Assembly: GCF_963576615.1 (NCBI RefSeq)
Contig: NC_088716.1
Location: forward strand, 60,280,228 to 60,344,227
Length of the DNA: 64,000 nucleotides
Source of the DNA: Watersipora subatra
Taxonomy: Eukaryota; Bryozoa; Gymnolaemata; Cheilostomatida; Watersiporidae
Reading direction: 5' to 3'
How positions within the stretch are numbered: position 1 is the stretch's first letter; the number at the start of each line of letters is the position of its first letter. Under the pieces are notes generated by a model, which worked only from the letters and a program-made list of their open reading frames with translations, made no database searches and was not told the DNA's origin. Of the stretch, positions 11,101 to 23,100 are shown piece after piece. The position numbers and the translations under genes were made by a program.

Positions 11101-14100
11101 CATTCCACTTTATCCATTATTAGTGATGAACTGGGCAGTGTAAAATAGTTGATAAACTTTCTAAAAACAGCTAGTGAAAACTTCATAGGAGACAGCCAAC
11201 AAAATGTAAGACTTGACTCACTAGAAAAACATCAGCTAAATTTATCTGAAGATGTAAAGAAAAACTAGCAGAATCACCCATTCTCGACGCAAACTTGACC
11301 CGGTGTGAATGGAAGAAATTGGGTGGGTAACTCCCATAAAATCATTCAGAGTCGAGTTACAAAAACTCTGTTAGCAAATCGGGTGGTATGGGGTGCAGCT
11401 TAAGACTTCTGGCAAAGGAGCAAGAGACTATTTTCATACTCTCAACGAAGCTCTGTATGATTTATATTAAAATGATATAATACCAATGATATACAGCCCC
11501 CCATGGGGGGCTGTATATCATTGGTATTATCTTCTAAACTATTAAGAATTTGTATCCATTTAACACATTTTAATAAATAGTTTTTATACATTATTTGAGA
11601 ATTTTGTTTTATTCAATATTGTTTGTAGCCGCTGTTGACCTGTTTTAGCAATGATGGACTATCAATGTTGTTTGTAGCCGCTGTTGACTTGTTTTAGCAA
11701 TGATGGACTATCAATATTTGACAATGGAGCGAGTCGGTGATGAGTACAGATCGCTGCGAGGCATCAGCACTCTAGAATCACTCGAGTCTACTAGTTGGTT
11801 AGACAATGGAGCTCCACTACACTTTATCCCTCAAATCTTCTCTCCGCTAGACATACCATATTCCTACCATTTCAAAGAAGAAGATAACAAGAGAAGCGAA
11901 GAGGAGGAAAAACTTGGATTCATGTTTGTAACAGGTGAAGTTTCTACTACATGAAGGCAGGGCACCACAGACATGCTTTGATATCGACACTGATGTGTTT
12001 GACATACATTTTCATCAGTATTCGTGCTCGGTCCAAAAAGTTGGTGTTGGTCTAGAGCACTTCAGCATTGCTTTCACCTCATTAGTTAATGCTAATTAAT
12101 GGTTAGTGTTAACGGCAAGTAATTGTTTGAATTAAACAAGTTTGTGCTGCCGATAAAGACCTGGGGTAGTTTATCAAACTATGTACATAATTACGTGTAA
12201 AACCTAAATTATTTGTAAAAGAGAACTGAATTAATAATCAATAAAATATGAGGCTTGCGTTTCGTCTTAATTTGGAAACATTTAAATAGAATTATATCCT
12301 TGGCAATACAGGAAACAGTTAGTGCATAAGTGGGGGTGATAGAGCAGCAGACCTAGTCTAACTTAGATTAAGTTAACTTTTTAAATTATTATAACTTGCC
12401 TATATTTTCATGCTTTAGTTTTAATTTTCTGTCCTTCTCCACTTTCACTCGTCTCAGGTTTTTGTTGTTCTGCACTCATTTTATCTCCTTCTTCAGGGTG
12501 ACTATAAGCCAGTTCTGTAAATTTAAAAAAATTAATCTGAATATGTTTGTAAAGATGAACTCTGTATGCTGTTCGTTGGGCATCACTTCAGAGGATGAAT
12601 CAAATATTTGCACAAATTTTGCGTCTTATGCAAAAAAATCTGTTGGTGATCATAAGTCAAGGTTTGTCTTTGCAATGATTATTTTTAGGGTGAGTTATTT
12701 TTAACAATAGACTTGAACAAATACTTTTGATTGGCTAAATATCACCAGCTAGAATATATTATTAAAAATAGTTAATGCTTGTCAAACATTGACTTGTCAA
12801 ACTTGCTTGCCGAAAAACATTGACATGTATGAATCATGTGTAGGCACTGAAAACAAACATCAACCTTTGTAGCAGTTGCTTCACTATAACCTTTGATTAT
12901 CATGCAGATTAAATTGTGAGAATTGGCTGAGGTCTTTAATAGGACTTCCTGAACCACTTTAAAAATGTCATAGCTTTGGTTCACTTACTTCCTCACCACA
13001 TTCGTGCTCATTTACTTTTGAGTGTTCATTTTTCTTTTAGGTTGATATGAGTTGCATTGAGTTACTATACCTGATGACACCATCAAATAGCAATGTGCAA
13101 TTTTCATGTGTTAATCTATGTAGCTTGTCGCAAAGATAAGTTCATTGGATTGCAAATATCATCAACTAGTCTTGTCAGATTAAAGGATCATGTTTTTTTC
13201 TAAGCTTTCTCTGGATGATCTGAGTTTAAAGTTGAAGGTCAAGGACACGGAAGTTTTAGAATAAAGATTATGATGTCATAATAAAAAACTCAAACTACCA
13301 TATATAAACTTACCTTTTTCATATTATCTAGATAGTCATTCACTTTTTTGCAGCAAAAAAACTTCAGTTCTTCATTTTATATGCGAATGCGCAGCATTGC
13401 CCGGGTAATAAAAAAGTCTGCATAGAAAATTTATTTTTATTTAAAATTTACAACATTTACCATTGTAACTTTTAAACTTCATATCATGAGAAAGGTGTTT
13501 TTGCTAAAACAGCTGTAACAGTGTTTAAATGTGAAATAATTAGCAAGTAATGGCCAAATAAAGTCTTTTTTGGTACAATGATTACAATGAAAAGTGATTT
13601 CATACAGATACAATTAATATGAATTGATGAAATAAAAATCATGAATATGTTGAATTAATAATAACAATGAGGACATAGAAGTGTGTGTATATAAAAAAGG
13701 TTACTGTTCCACCAGAAACTATCCATCAAAACTTTGAATATGACGATACTGGCACCTCTCGATACTGGTACAAACATATAGCAGTGAGCGACTGAGGGTA
13801 CTTTGACCGAATGAAGCGAGAATGAAGAGGAATTCTACTTAACATATCACAATAAAAAGCTGTCCACCTGAAAAGTTTTCAGTTTTTACAGTCTTAGCGA
13901 GTGCCTTAGGAAGAATGAAACAGTCTTAGCGAGTGCCTTAGGAAGAATGAAACAGTCTTAGCGAGTGCCTTAGGAAGAATGAAACAGTCTTAGCGAGTGC
14001 CTTAGGAAGAATGAAACATTGATGGGTGTCGAGAAATTTTAAATTAAAACGGCAAGTTTGAAAATCACAAATTAACAAAAAAGGTAATGGATTTTGAAAT

Positions 14101-17100
14101 GGCTATTTAAAATTTTCAAATAGAAAAACAAACGCAAAAGGTTATATTAATTATTAATAAAAATGATATACGGTATTTAGTAGCCTGTTCAATCGTGATA
14201 AGAATAGATACAATTGTTGAGAAAGATAAGAACGGCTTATCCTAGTGGTTAATCGTGCTTGTTTGTGGCTTATCCTAGTGGTTAATCGTGCTTGTTTGTG
14301 GCTCATCCTAGTGGTTAATCGTGCTTGTTTGTGGCTTATCCTAGTGGTTAATCGTGCTTGTTTGTGGCTTATCCTAGTGGTTAATCGTGCTTGTTTGTGG
14401 CTCATCCTAGTGGTTAATCATGCTTGTTTGTGGCTTATCCTAGTGGTTAATCGTGCTTGTTTGTGGCTTATCCTAGTGGTTAATCATGCTTGTTTGTGGA
14501 CTTGCAATTTAAATGTCGCAAATTCAAATACAGTTCGAAGCAGTTTTTCTATTGGTAAGTTTAAATCGTTATAACTGGATGCAGGGATGACACGATAGAG
14601 TGAAAGACAAACATTGAGATTTATATATAATATTTATATAGATTGTATACTGAATAATATCAACAGGCTGTTAATCTGCTTTACAGTGTATAAACTCAAT
14701 TCATTTTTATTCTTTTTGGAACATTTTTATTTTTATGGTTTTAGCAAGGAAAAGGAGGTCCAACTTTAATCAGGCAATTCCGTACGAAGATGACGCCCCG
14801 ACTGAACCAACGCCTGAAGCTGAAGCTAAAATAAAGACAACATATCTCAGAAGAAAGTTGGACGAGGTTTCAAAGGTTTGTATCTGCAGCTTGCTATTAA
14901 TATCTACTAAGATATTTAGTGCTATGAGTTGTGCAGCACGAGGTGAGACAACTCTCTTAGAACTTGAGTGTTGATTGATTAATTGTTTTTATAAGATCAA
15001 TACTTAGAGTTTCTATATTTTCATCCCGTTAGCCATTCGCCTTTTCAATTAGATGATCACACATTTCTTTTTACTTGAAAGTCTCAATTTTATATTCTTG
15101 AAAAGAATTCACAGCTCTGTATCCTACTAAGTAGTGTGAATACAACCAGTTGGTGTCTGAAGATGTCTCTACGTCTGTGAAATTACTAAAACAGTTTATG
15201 TTAAAGTCCTATTGAAGTTAGCTTTTTACAAAATTATGGTATTTTGTTTATAACCAAGACCTAAAGATTGGAGTTTTTTTCATGACGATATGACAACTCT
15301 AATTTAGTCTTGTTATCACACCAGATGAAGTAATGGAAAGCATTTGTGGGATTTAGTTCAGCGTGAAATCATTTCATTTCTCAACCGATGAGACATTTTT
15401 GTGGATAAAAGGATTATGCAAGGTGATTACTTATGCCAACATCTTATCACTGTTCAGCATTTTATTTTATTTATATTTTCTCATGGGAAGGAATTGTATT
15501 TTCCTGTTTTTAACAGCTTGCTGCTTTATATCTGCCTTTCAGACCAAAGCAGCTCATCATGGCACCAAAACTTTGATTTTTGATGTTTATATTTACATGA
15601 ATTTAGGGAAGTACTTTGTTAATTCAATATTAACTTTGGAGGCAAAAACATTTTTCTCGTTTATTCACATTTCAAATTAATTTAATTTTCTTCCAAGTTA
15701 TTGCATAAGTGTATTAATTTATTATATATAAATTAAATTGCAAAACAAAAGGTATGTGTAAAATCTTCCATTCTGCAAAAGTCTAAACATTTTTGCCAAA
15801 GCCTTTTCGCCAGCCATTCCTGTATTAACTAACTTCCAGAAGTAGTTTTAAGCTAAGCAAAAATCCTCTATGGTGTTAGAAGTTAATTTTTTCACCTATT
15901 TTGCTTAACCATATGCTTATATTTTGTATATTAGCTGTTTGAGACGAGACCAATATGGACTCGTGCAGCCCTTTCTGCTGTCTCAAAGCTCAATATGAAC
16001 CGGCTCAGGGTGAGTGCTTGCTTATGGTGCCTTGTTATTTTCCTCGCTCAAGTCGTACATGACGCATTCATTTTCTCTTATGTCCAGCAAGTCTGGTACA
16101 TCTTGTCTTTGTACTATCTTGTATTCATGGCAGATGTATGCCTTTTCATTAATTTGTTGGTTGTTACCAGATATTGTTGCCTTGTTTGGCTTACAACGCT
16201 GTCTCAGGTCCTTGGAGGACCATGTGGATCCGATATGGCTATGATCCCAAACACCATGTGGAGGCAAAACACTTGCAGCTGATCGATTACAGATACAGGG
16301 CAAGTAGGTGATGTACTAGGAGATTAATCGTCAGGCATTTGAGAACGGGTTGAGCCCAGTGTTCACACTTAAGGTGGTAGCATGTTAGTTAACAGCATAC
16401 ATGGGTATGGGGGGCATGTAAACTATATGACACATTCAATAGACTATATGACCCATTCAATAGACTATATGACCCATTCAATAGACTATATGACACATTC
16501 AATAGACTATATGACACATTCAATAGACTATATGACACATTCATTAGACTATATGACTCATTCAATAGACTATATGACACATTCAATAGACTATATCAAA
16601 TAACGGAGCCTTAAAGACGAACTCGCACAAAATTTTAGTAGATTTTATCAGAAAGTATCGGTATTTTTTCTATCATTTGCGATTATTTTTGATGTTTGAG
16701 GTGATCCGACTGGCAGGATGTTTCAGAAGAAAAAGAAATGTCCAGACTTCACCAAAAATGACATGGGTTACTGTAGTAGTGCATATTGTTTATAAGTAAT
16801 AAATATGGTGTCTCACCGGCACCGGGTACTCATATGTTTATACAGCATTCAGAAGGAAAAGTCAAACAACTTGTAACTAACCTAACCTATTTTTAAATTA
16901 TTTGAAACATCTATAGAAATGTATCTGAAAGTATATTTGAAGTTTTATTCCAACAATAAAGAGTAAATACAAAATAAAATATAATTATGTCAATAGAGGT
17001 GCGTAATACTGCGACTTGAACGCAATACCCGATGTCATCACGAGAAAGACAAACAGAAAACATGATTACTGACATCATTTTGGAGACATATTTTTCTTCT

Positions 17101-20100
17101 GAGCTTTATCACCATGGTCAAGTTTTGTCTATTTCAATATTCAAACATCCTGGCAGTCAGATCGCCTCAAATATCTAAAACAATCGCATTTGGTAGGAAA
17201 GTATTGATACTTATCTTTGAATACTTTTTCACAGCGTACCAATCTAGCATATCAGTTTCCACACGCATAGACAATTTTATAATTTTATGTAGTTCTTTCG
17301 AGCAAAAATATACCAATGACATTGACACGCTAGGTGCTGTGCATTACTCTTCGTGTTCTTCCTAATGTCAGAGACCGACTCAGCAGGCTTCAAGTAGTTT
17401 ATCGATTCCACTTTACAATTTTCTCAAGAGGACAAGGTGGAAATGGCGAAAAGCATTGTCCTCCATAAACGTAGCTGCAGCAATTATTTCTCATCGGTGA
17501 GCAAATCAAAGCGAAAGTTGGCGATATCTGATCAGCTTGAGCACTTTAACAGAGCTGATGCCGATCTAGAGGAGGAAGACATGACAGAAGAAGAACAGGT
17601 ATGATCTTTACTGTTAGCTTTTGGTCTTAGTACTCTTTCAGCATTAGTGCTTTAAAAATAAAAGGTTACGATATCGTAGTAGAGAACTCAAGCCAGCACA
17701 TGTAGGCATGTTTTTGATACTATCTATTGATATTCATGCTTATTTTTATTGTTTGAAACAAAAAACTGTTCAGCTCTTCATTATATACGCTACTAGATGA
17801 ATGCCCTGCGTTGCCGAGGTAGTAAAAATATCTCTGCACAGAAAATTATTTGTATTTAACATATAACAACGATTACCATTTTAACTTTCCAATTTCATAT
17901 CATGAGAAAAGTGTTTTGTGCAGGTCAAATAAATTGAGAAAAAAGAAACAACTGTAAAGGTTTTTAAAAGTGAAATACTTAGCAAGTACTCGCTAAATAA
18001 AGTCTGTCTTGCTACGATTACAATGAAAATGGTTCGATAATATTACAAATAATATGAACTGAGAAAACAAGATAAAATCATGAATATGTTGAATTAATAA
18101 TCACATTTAGTGCATAGAATTGTGCGTATAAAAAGGTTACTGTTGCAGCAGCAGCTATCCATCAAAACTTTGAATACAACGATACTGGTACAAACCTAAA
18201 AATGAGATGTCGGACTGTCCTTTTCTGATACTTTGTCTGACCGAACGGAGAGAGAATGTAACGGCAATTCCTACTTAAGATAATACAATTGTTCACAAGA
18301 AAAGTATTTAGCCTTTCAGATTTAACAATCACACCTTGGGAACCCAGGGAACATCTTGGGAACCCAGGGAACACCTTGGGAACCCCGGAAATAGGAATGT
18401 ATCGGCACATTTAAAATTGAAACAGCACATTTGAAAATTACAAATTAAAAAAGTTGGTAATGAGTAATGCTAAAAAGAACTTTTACATAATTTCTAAAGA
18501 AAGACAAACGCAAAAGGTAATATTAATTACTACACGTGAGGACCTTCACGTTGGCATCGTTCAGTGTTGGCATCGTGAGGCGAAAATGTTGTATAGAAAC
18601 CCATAGTAATTATCTAATACAAACATCCTCCGGTAAAAATCTTCAAAATTTTATATACATGCATGCTGTACATATTAAAAATTAGTAACAAATTAATATG
18701 TTGACCTTATTTACCTACAATAACTTTATTGTTTTTAGTGGTTATGATCCGCAATAAAATGTAACATTTAAATGTACTATGTGCAGTACGTACCGTAGCG
18801 AGTTCTTACCTTTGAGACAGACGTATAACATATACGTTGAATTTAACATAAATGAATTTAGCTTACTAAACATATACATAAAGCTAAGTTTTAGCATGTC
18901 TTTTACTAAACTTCAACTTTATCATTGGCTAAAATTTTATCACCAATCTGTTTCCAGTTTCATTTTCACTGTAACTAATAACGAATAACGCTGAACTTAA
19001 CTCTTTCATGTGTTGTGGGGGGATTTTGGCAAATAGCATAACGACATCTCGCTATTCCGACGTAATCAGCCCGCCGACTGCCAAGTTGCAATTTCGAGAT
19101 AAATTTTTGTTTTGTTAATATCTTATGGATAAAAATGTCGTATGGAAACAGTGAAAAACATCATGTTCCACATCGCAAGGTGAAAAAGTCGTATAACAGT
19201 GTCATCGTAACACGAGGTCGCATGGTGTAATAACAAGTGTACATTTAGCATGTGTAATTGCGAAAAGGATATACAATATATGGTAAGAGCGATGGGAATA
19301 ATAAGAATGGCTTAGTGTTGTGGTTACATGTGCTTGTTAGTAGTCTTGTGATTTTAATGTCACAAGTTCAAATCCAGTACAAAGGTGATTTTTCGTTAAA
19401 ACTTCATCACTATTATAACTGGACAAACAAATGACAACAGACAAACATTGAGATATACCGGTATATAGATTGTATACCGAATAATTTTACAATCTATAAA
19501 CTCAATTCCTTTTGATTGTTTTCAGAAAATTTTATTTTTATGATTTTTGCAACTAAGGCTGGAGATGGCCATAAATGGTTTAAATTGGTTTACTTTGGAC
19601 TTATGTTCCTTATTAGCTGTACTGTTAGTAGAGTCTTATAGGGCCTAATTCTATAACCTAAATATCAGTGTTTGCATTTCTGTCCTCTTGTGCACCTTAT
19701 GTCCAGTTATAGCGATTAAAGTCTAGCAATGGAAAAATGTGTCGCAGAGGATTTGATCTCGGAACCTTTTGTTCACAAAGCGACAAGCTAACTCATTAAA
19801 CTGCACAGTATACAAGGTTTCATCTGGCAAATAGTCATTATCTGGGCTGAAATACGCATAACAACTCTGTGTTACGCGCAACATAACTAAAGCTTGCTCT
19901 CACGGCTCCTGTTAGTAAGTTTAGCAATACATATACTAGCTTACTCAAATTAGCCAATGGCAACTACATTACCTGCCACTGTTTATAAGCTGTTTCTAAT
20001 ACCCATGCAACGCCGGACATTCGGCTAGTAGTCTTATAGTTCTGGTCCTATATTAAGCTCATTCTATGGATTTCCACACACACAGGCATTCATGAAATGA

Positions 20101-23100
20101 ATGTTTCTAATTATCACGAACACAAAACAGTTTCTTTTCAAGTTAAAATATACATGTTAACTAAAATTTGCAAGTTTTTGGTTAATAATGATATCGCAAT
20201 ATATCGCGAATCGTCGATTTGCAATATTGAATTGTTTAGTAATTATTGGAAATCATTAAGCTCTAGAGATTTCTAATATCTGTGTATAGTGTATGCAGCT
20301 GATCTGATAGTCAGTGAGCATTAGTGAAATCATGCATCAAACAGCATTAGTGAAATCATGCATCAAACAGCCTTGATTAGAATACAAAAGCAAAGATTAG
20401 TTTGTGTGAGTGTCGAAGAAACATACATATAAAATGTATTGTAAAGTCTGGAGACAAGCGATGCAACGGTTTTTCTATTGCATTATGTTGATAGTATGAT
20501 GGCTGAACTGATAAGGCAACTCCAGTGATGCAGCATCTAGTTGACCAACTATTCCTAGAATTGTAAAGAGACGAGCTGTACAACCCGGCATTGCCCGTGT
20601 AATAAAAAAGTCTTTGGACAGAAAATTGATTTGTATTTAACATATAATAACATTTGCCATTCTAACTTTTAAGCTACATATCATGAGAAAAGTGTTTTGT
20701 GTTGTTGAAATAATTTAAGAACGAATAAAAACGACTAAAGGTTTACAAACTTCGTCAAACAACTGTAATTTCCAAACTTTATATCATGAGGAATATGGTT
20801 TATGTAGGTCAAATAGATTTAAATAAATAAAACAACTATAAAAAGGTTTGAATGTGAAATAATTAGCAAGTAATAGCTAAATTAAGTCTGTTCTGCTACG
20901 ATGACAATAAAAGATGATTCGGTAATAATACAATTAATACGAACTGAGAAAACAAAATAAAATCCTGAATATGTTGAATTAATAATAACAATTCTTGCAT
21001 AGAAGTGTGCGTGTATAAAAAATTGACTGTTCCACCAGAAGCTATCCATCAAAACTTTGAATACGATGATACTGGTACCTCTCGATACTGGTACCTCTCG
21101 ATACTGGTACCTCTCGATACTGGTACCTCTCGATACTGGTACCTCTCGATACTGGTACCTCTCGATACAGTATCGTATGGTTTTTGTCTGACCGAACAGA
21201 AAGAGAATGTTGAGGCTCTTCTTACAAAGATAATACAATTGTCCGCGTGAAAAGAATTGACCGCAGGTATGGCAATTGAACCTTACTAAAAGCCGAATGT
21301 AGAAGTTTAAAAAAACAGGAAAAAGTGTCGTTTTTCATAGAGTTGATAAAATTCATAGTGGGCATACGCTATATGGTATATGATAACAACTTAGATCATT
21401 AGGTATGGCTCAGTGGTAGAGTGCCTGGATTTTAAACCTGCGGCAGAAATCATCATGAGTTCAAATCCATCAGATTGCGAGGTTTTAATTCCAAGATTTT
21501 AATAGCTATAAATGGACATAAACAATGATGAATACACAGAAACACAGACAAACTTTGAGAAATATATATAATATAATGCTAATAATGCTACTAGCTACTT
21601 GAAAGCATGCTGTTAGCTTGCTTGTTTAAAGCCTGTAGAAAAATTGCTATCAAGACCGCTAAATATATAAAAGAGGGATATATTTTAGAATTTGATTGTG
21701 CACTCTGTTCAATATACTAATACATGCAAGTATTTGTGAGAAAACAACAGTTATTTTGTCATATTGCAGAAGACGCATTACATGTTCTGGCCTGGACTTA
21801 TCCCTCCTTACAGGCAACTGTTTTACCAGATTATCGACCTTCAGGTTCCCGAAGTGCAGGATTTAGTAAACTCAAATAATTTTAAGGTATGAGCATATAT
21901 TGCAGTGTCAGAAATACACTGGACCCCTTTGTTAAAAAACTAAAATTTACAAAATTGTTACTCATTGTGAATTTAGTCAATAGTCATAAATTATATATTA
22001 AAGTAATACTTAATTGTTTTGATTTCAACTATGTAAACCAAACGGCTGTAAAATTATGGTTTTGAATGATTATGTTGGCTAAATCCTGAACATTTCATTT
22101 TTCAATGAGTAAGACAATCTTTAAAAATATGATCGCACCATAAACATTGTTATTTGCTTATGTCAAGTCATTTACACTAACTTCTCACTATAGGTACAGT
22201 AAATACACCTTAGCCTCAAATTTAGTGAGTTATCAACGTCTTTTTGGCGCTTAGACTGAAAAGCGATGGTAAGTATTGAAAACTATTGTAGGAACCAGCC
22301 TGTAGCAAGATTCATGGTTTTCTGGAGCCCGATGCTTGTGATAGGATCAGAGCAATAATTAATGAGTATGTGCTAAAAGCTGTTAATGAGAAGATGGGTG
22401 GGGCAGGTAAGCTCAGTTGTTGGTACTATTCTTTCACGACACCATCATATTCATCATTACTTTGAAACACACACACATATAAGGCCTGCTATACAACATT
22501 TACTACGGCGTAGAGGTGGAACGAGACACGAGACGTCTCGAGTATCGACCTGTCTCGTATCAGTCTCATCTCGACCTAACTATTGCCAAACTCGAAATAG
22601 GAAATAGAACTAAAGCGCCTGCGCACGGCTGTTAAACATGGCTTCTCGCGGTAACAACAATTCTATATATTGTAATGGATTGTGGGCAACTGCCTTTAAA
22701 GTTATACCTGGTCCGTTACTACGTGTTGTTATTGATTATGTTGGCCACCGAGTCTAATCGTGTAGTCCGGACAATGGCCCTGTTAATATATTGTAGTCCG
22801 GTTTATATGTTTTTAAAACAGATACCGGGTCGTATCGAATTACCCTCTGGATAATCCGATTTAACAAATAAGACTGTTGCGGGTAAAATGTCTGTATTTT
22901 ATCGTATCGTGTTCAAACACCAACTGCCCTTTATAAAATTCGGGCATCTTTTATATACTACTAATTGCGAGTAAAACTCGCCCGGTCACGGAGAAACGAA
23001 CTAAAGGCCGTGTCAACCAAAGTCCGTGTTCAAGTAACAATGACATTATCATTAGTTCAATATAAGAGTATATATGGTAATTCATATAATTTCATGACTA

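Larger units (their letters stand above)
13381..14640 (-). mobile_element. Helitron-like element, copy 2
   Basis: In reverse orientation it runs from a TCTCAATGTTTGTC-type 5' end near 14620 to a 3' GCCCGGG-type hairpin near 13400. It shares CATGAATATGTTGAATTAAT and AAAACTTTGAATATGACGAT with copies 3 and 4, and includes a tRNA-like cassette expanded into a tandem array (14235-14500). A second array (13889-14016) also lies inside. It sits in GTF3C5 intron 3. The CTAG end is not intact here. Confidence 0.55.
17793..19465 (-). mobile_element. Helitron-like element, copy 3
   Basis: The 3' end on the minus strand reads GGCAACGCAGGGCATTCAT then CTAG before T (17793). The 5' side, near 19440-19465, has TCTCAATGTTTGTCTG. 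A tRNA-like cassette (GGCTTAGTGTTGTGGTTAC, B box GTTCAAATCC) lies at about 19314-19385. Another repeat, shared with 2990-3680, interrupts it at about 18695-19215. It is in GTF3C5 intron 7. Confidence 0.6.

Noticed and set aside
9397-11402. Possible 2-kb inverted-repeat element (ends resembling AGCTGCATTCACACC)
   Set aside because: The terminal match is too imperfect and no target duplication is convincing.
14154-14574. Repetitive coding frames on both strands
   Set aside because: They arise because the 33-bp unit is a multiple of three; the array is non-coding.
15363-15680. Long frame in GTF3C5 intron 4
   Set aside because: Phe/Leu-rich composition typical of AT-rich intron DNA, and it does not join the flanking exons.
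21403-21475. tRNA gene
   Set aside because: Good A and B boxes but no acceptor stem pairing, and the same cassette recurs in other repeat copies.
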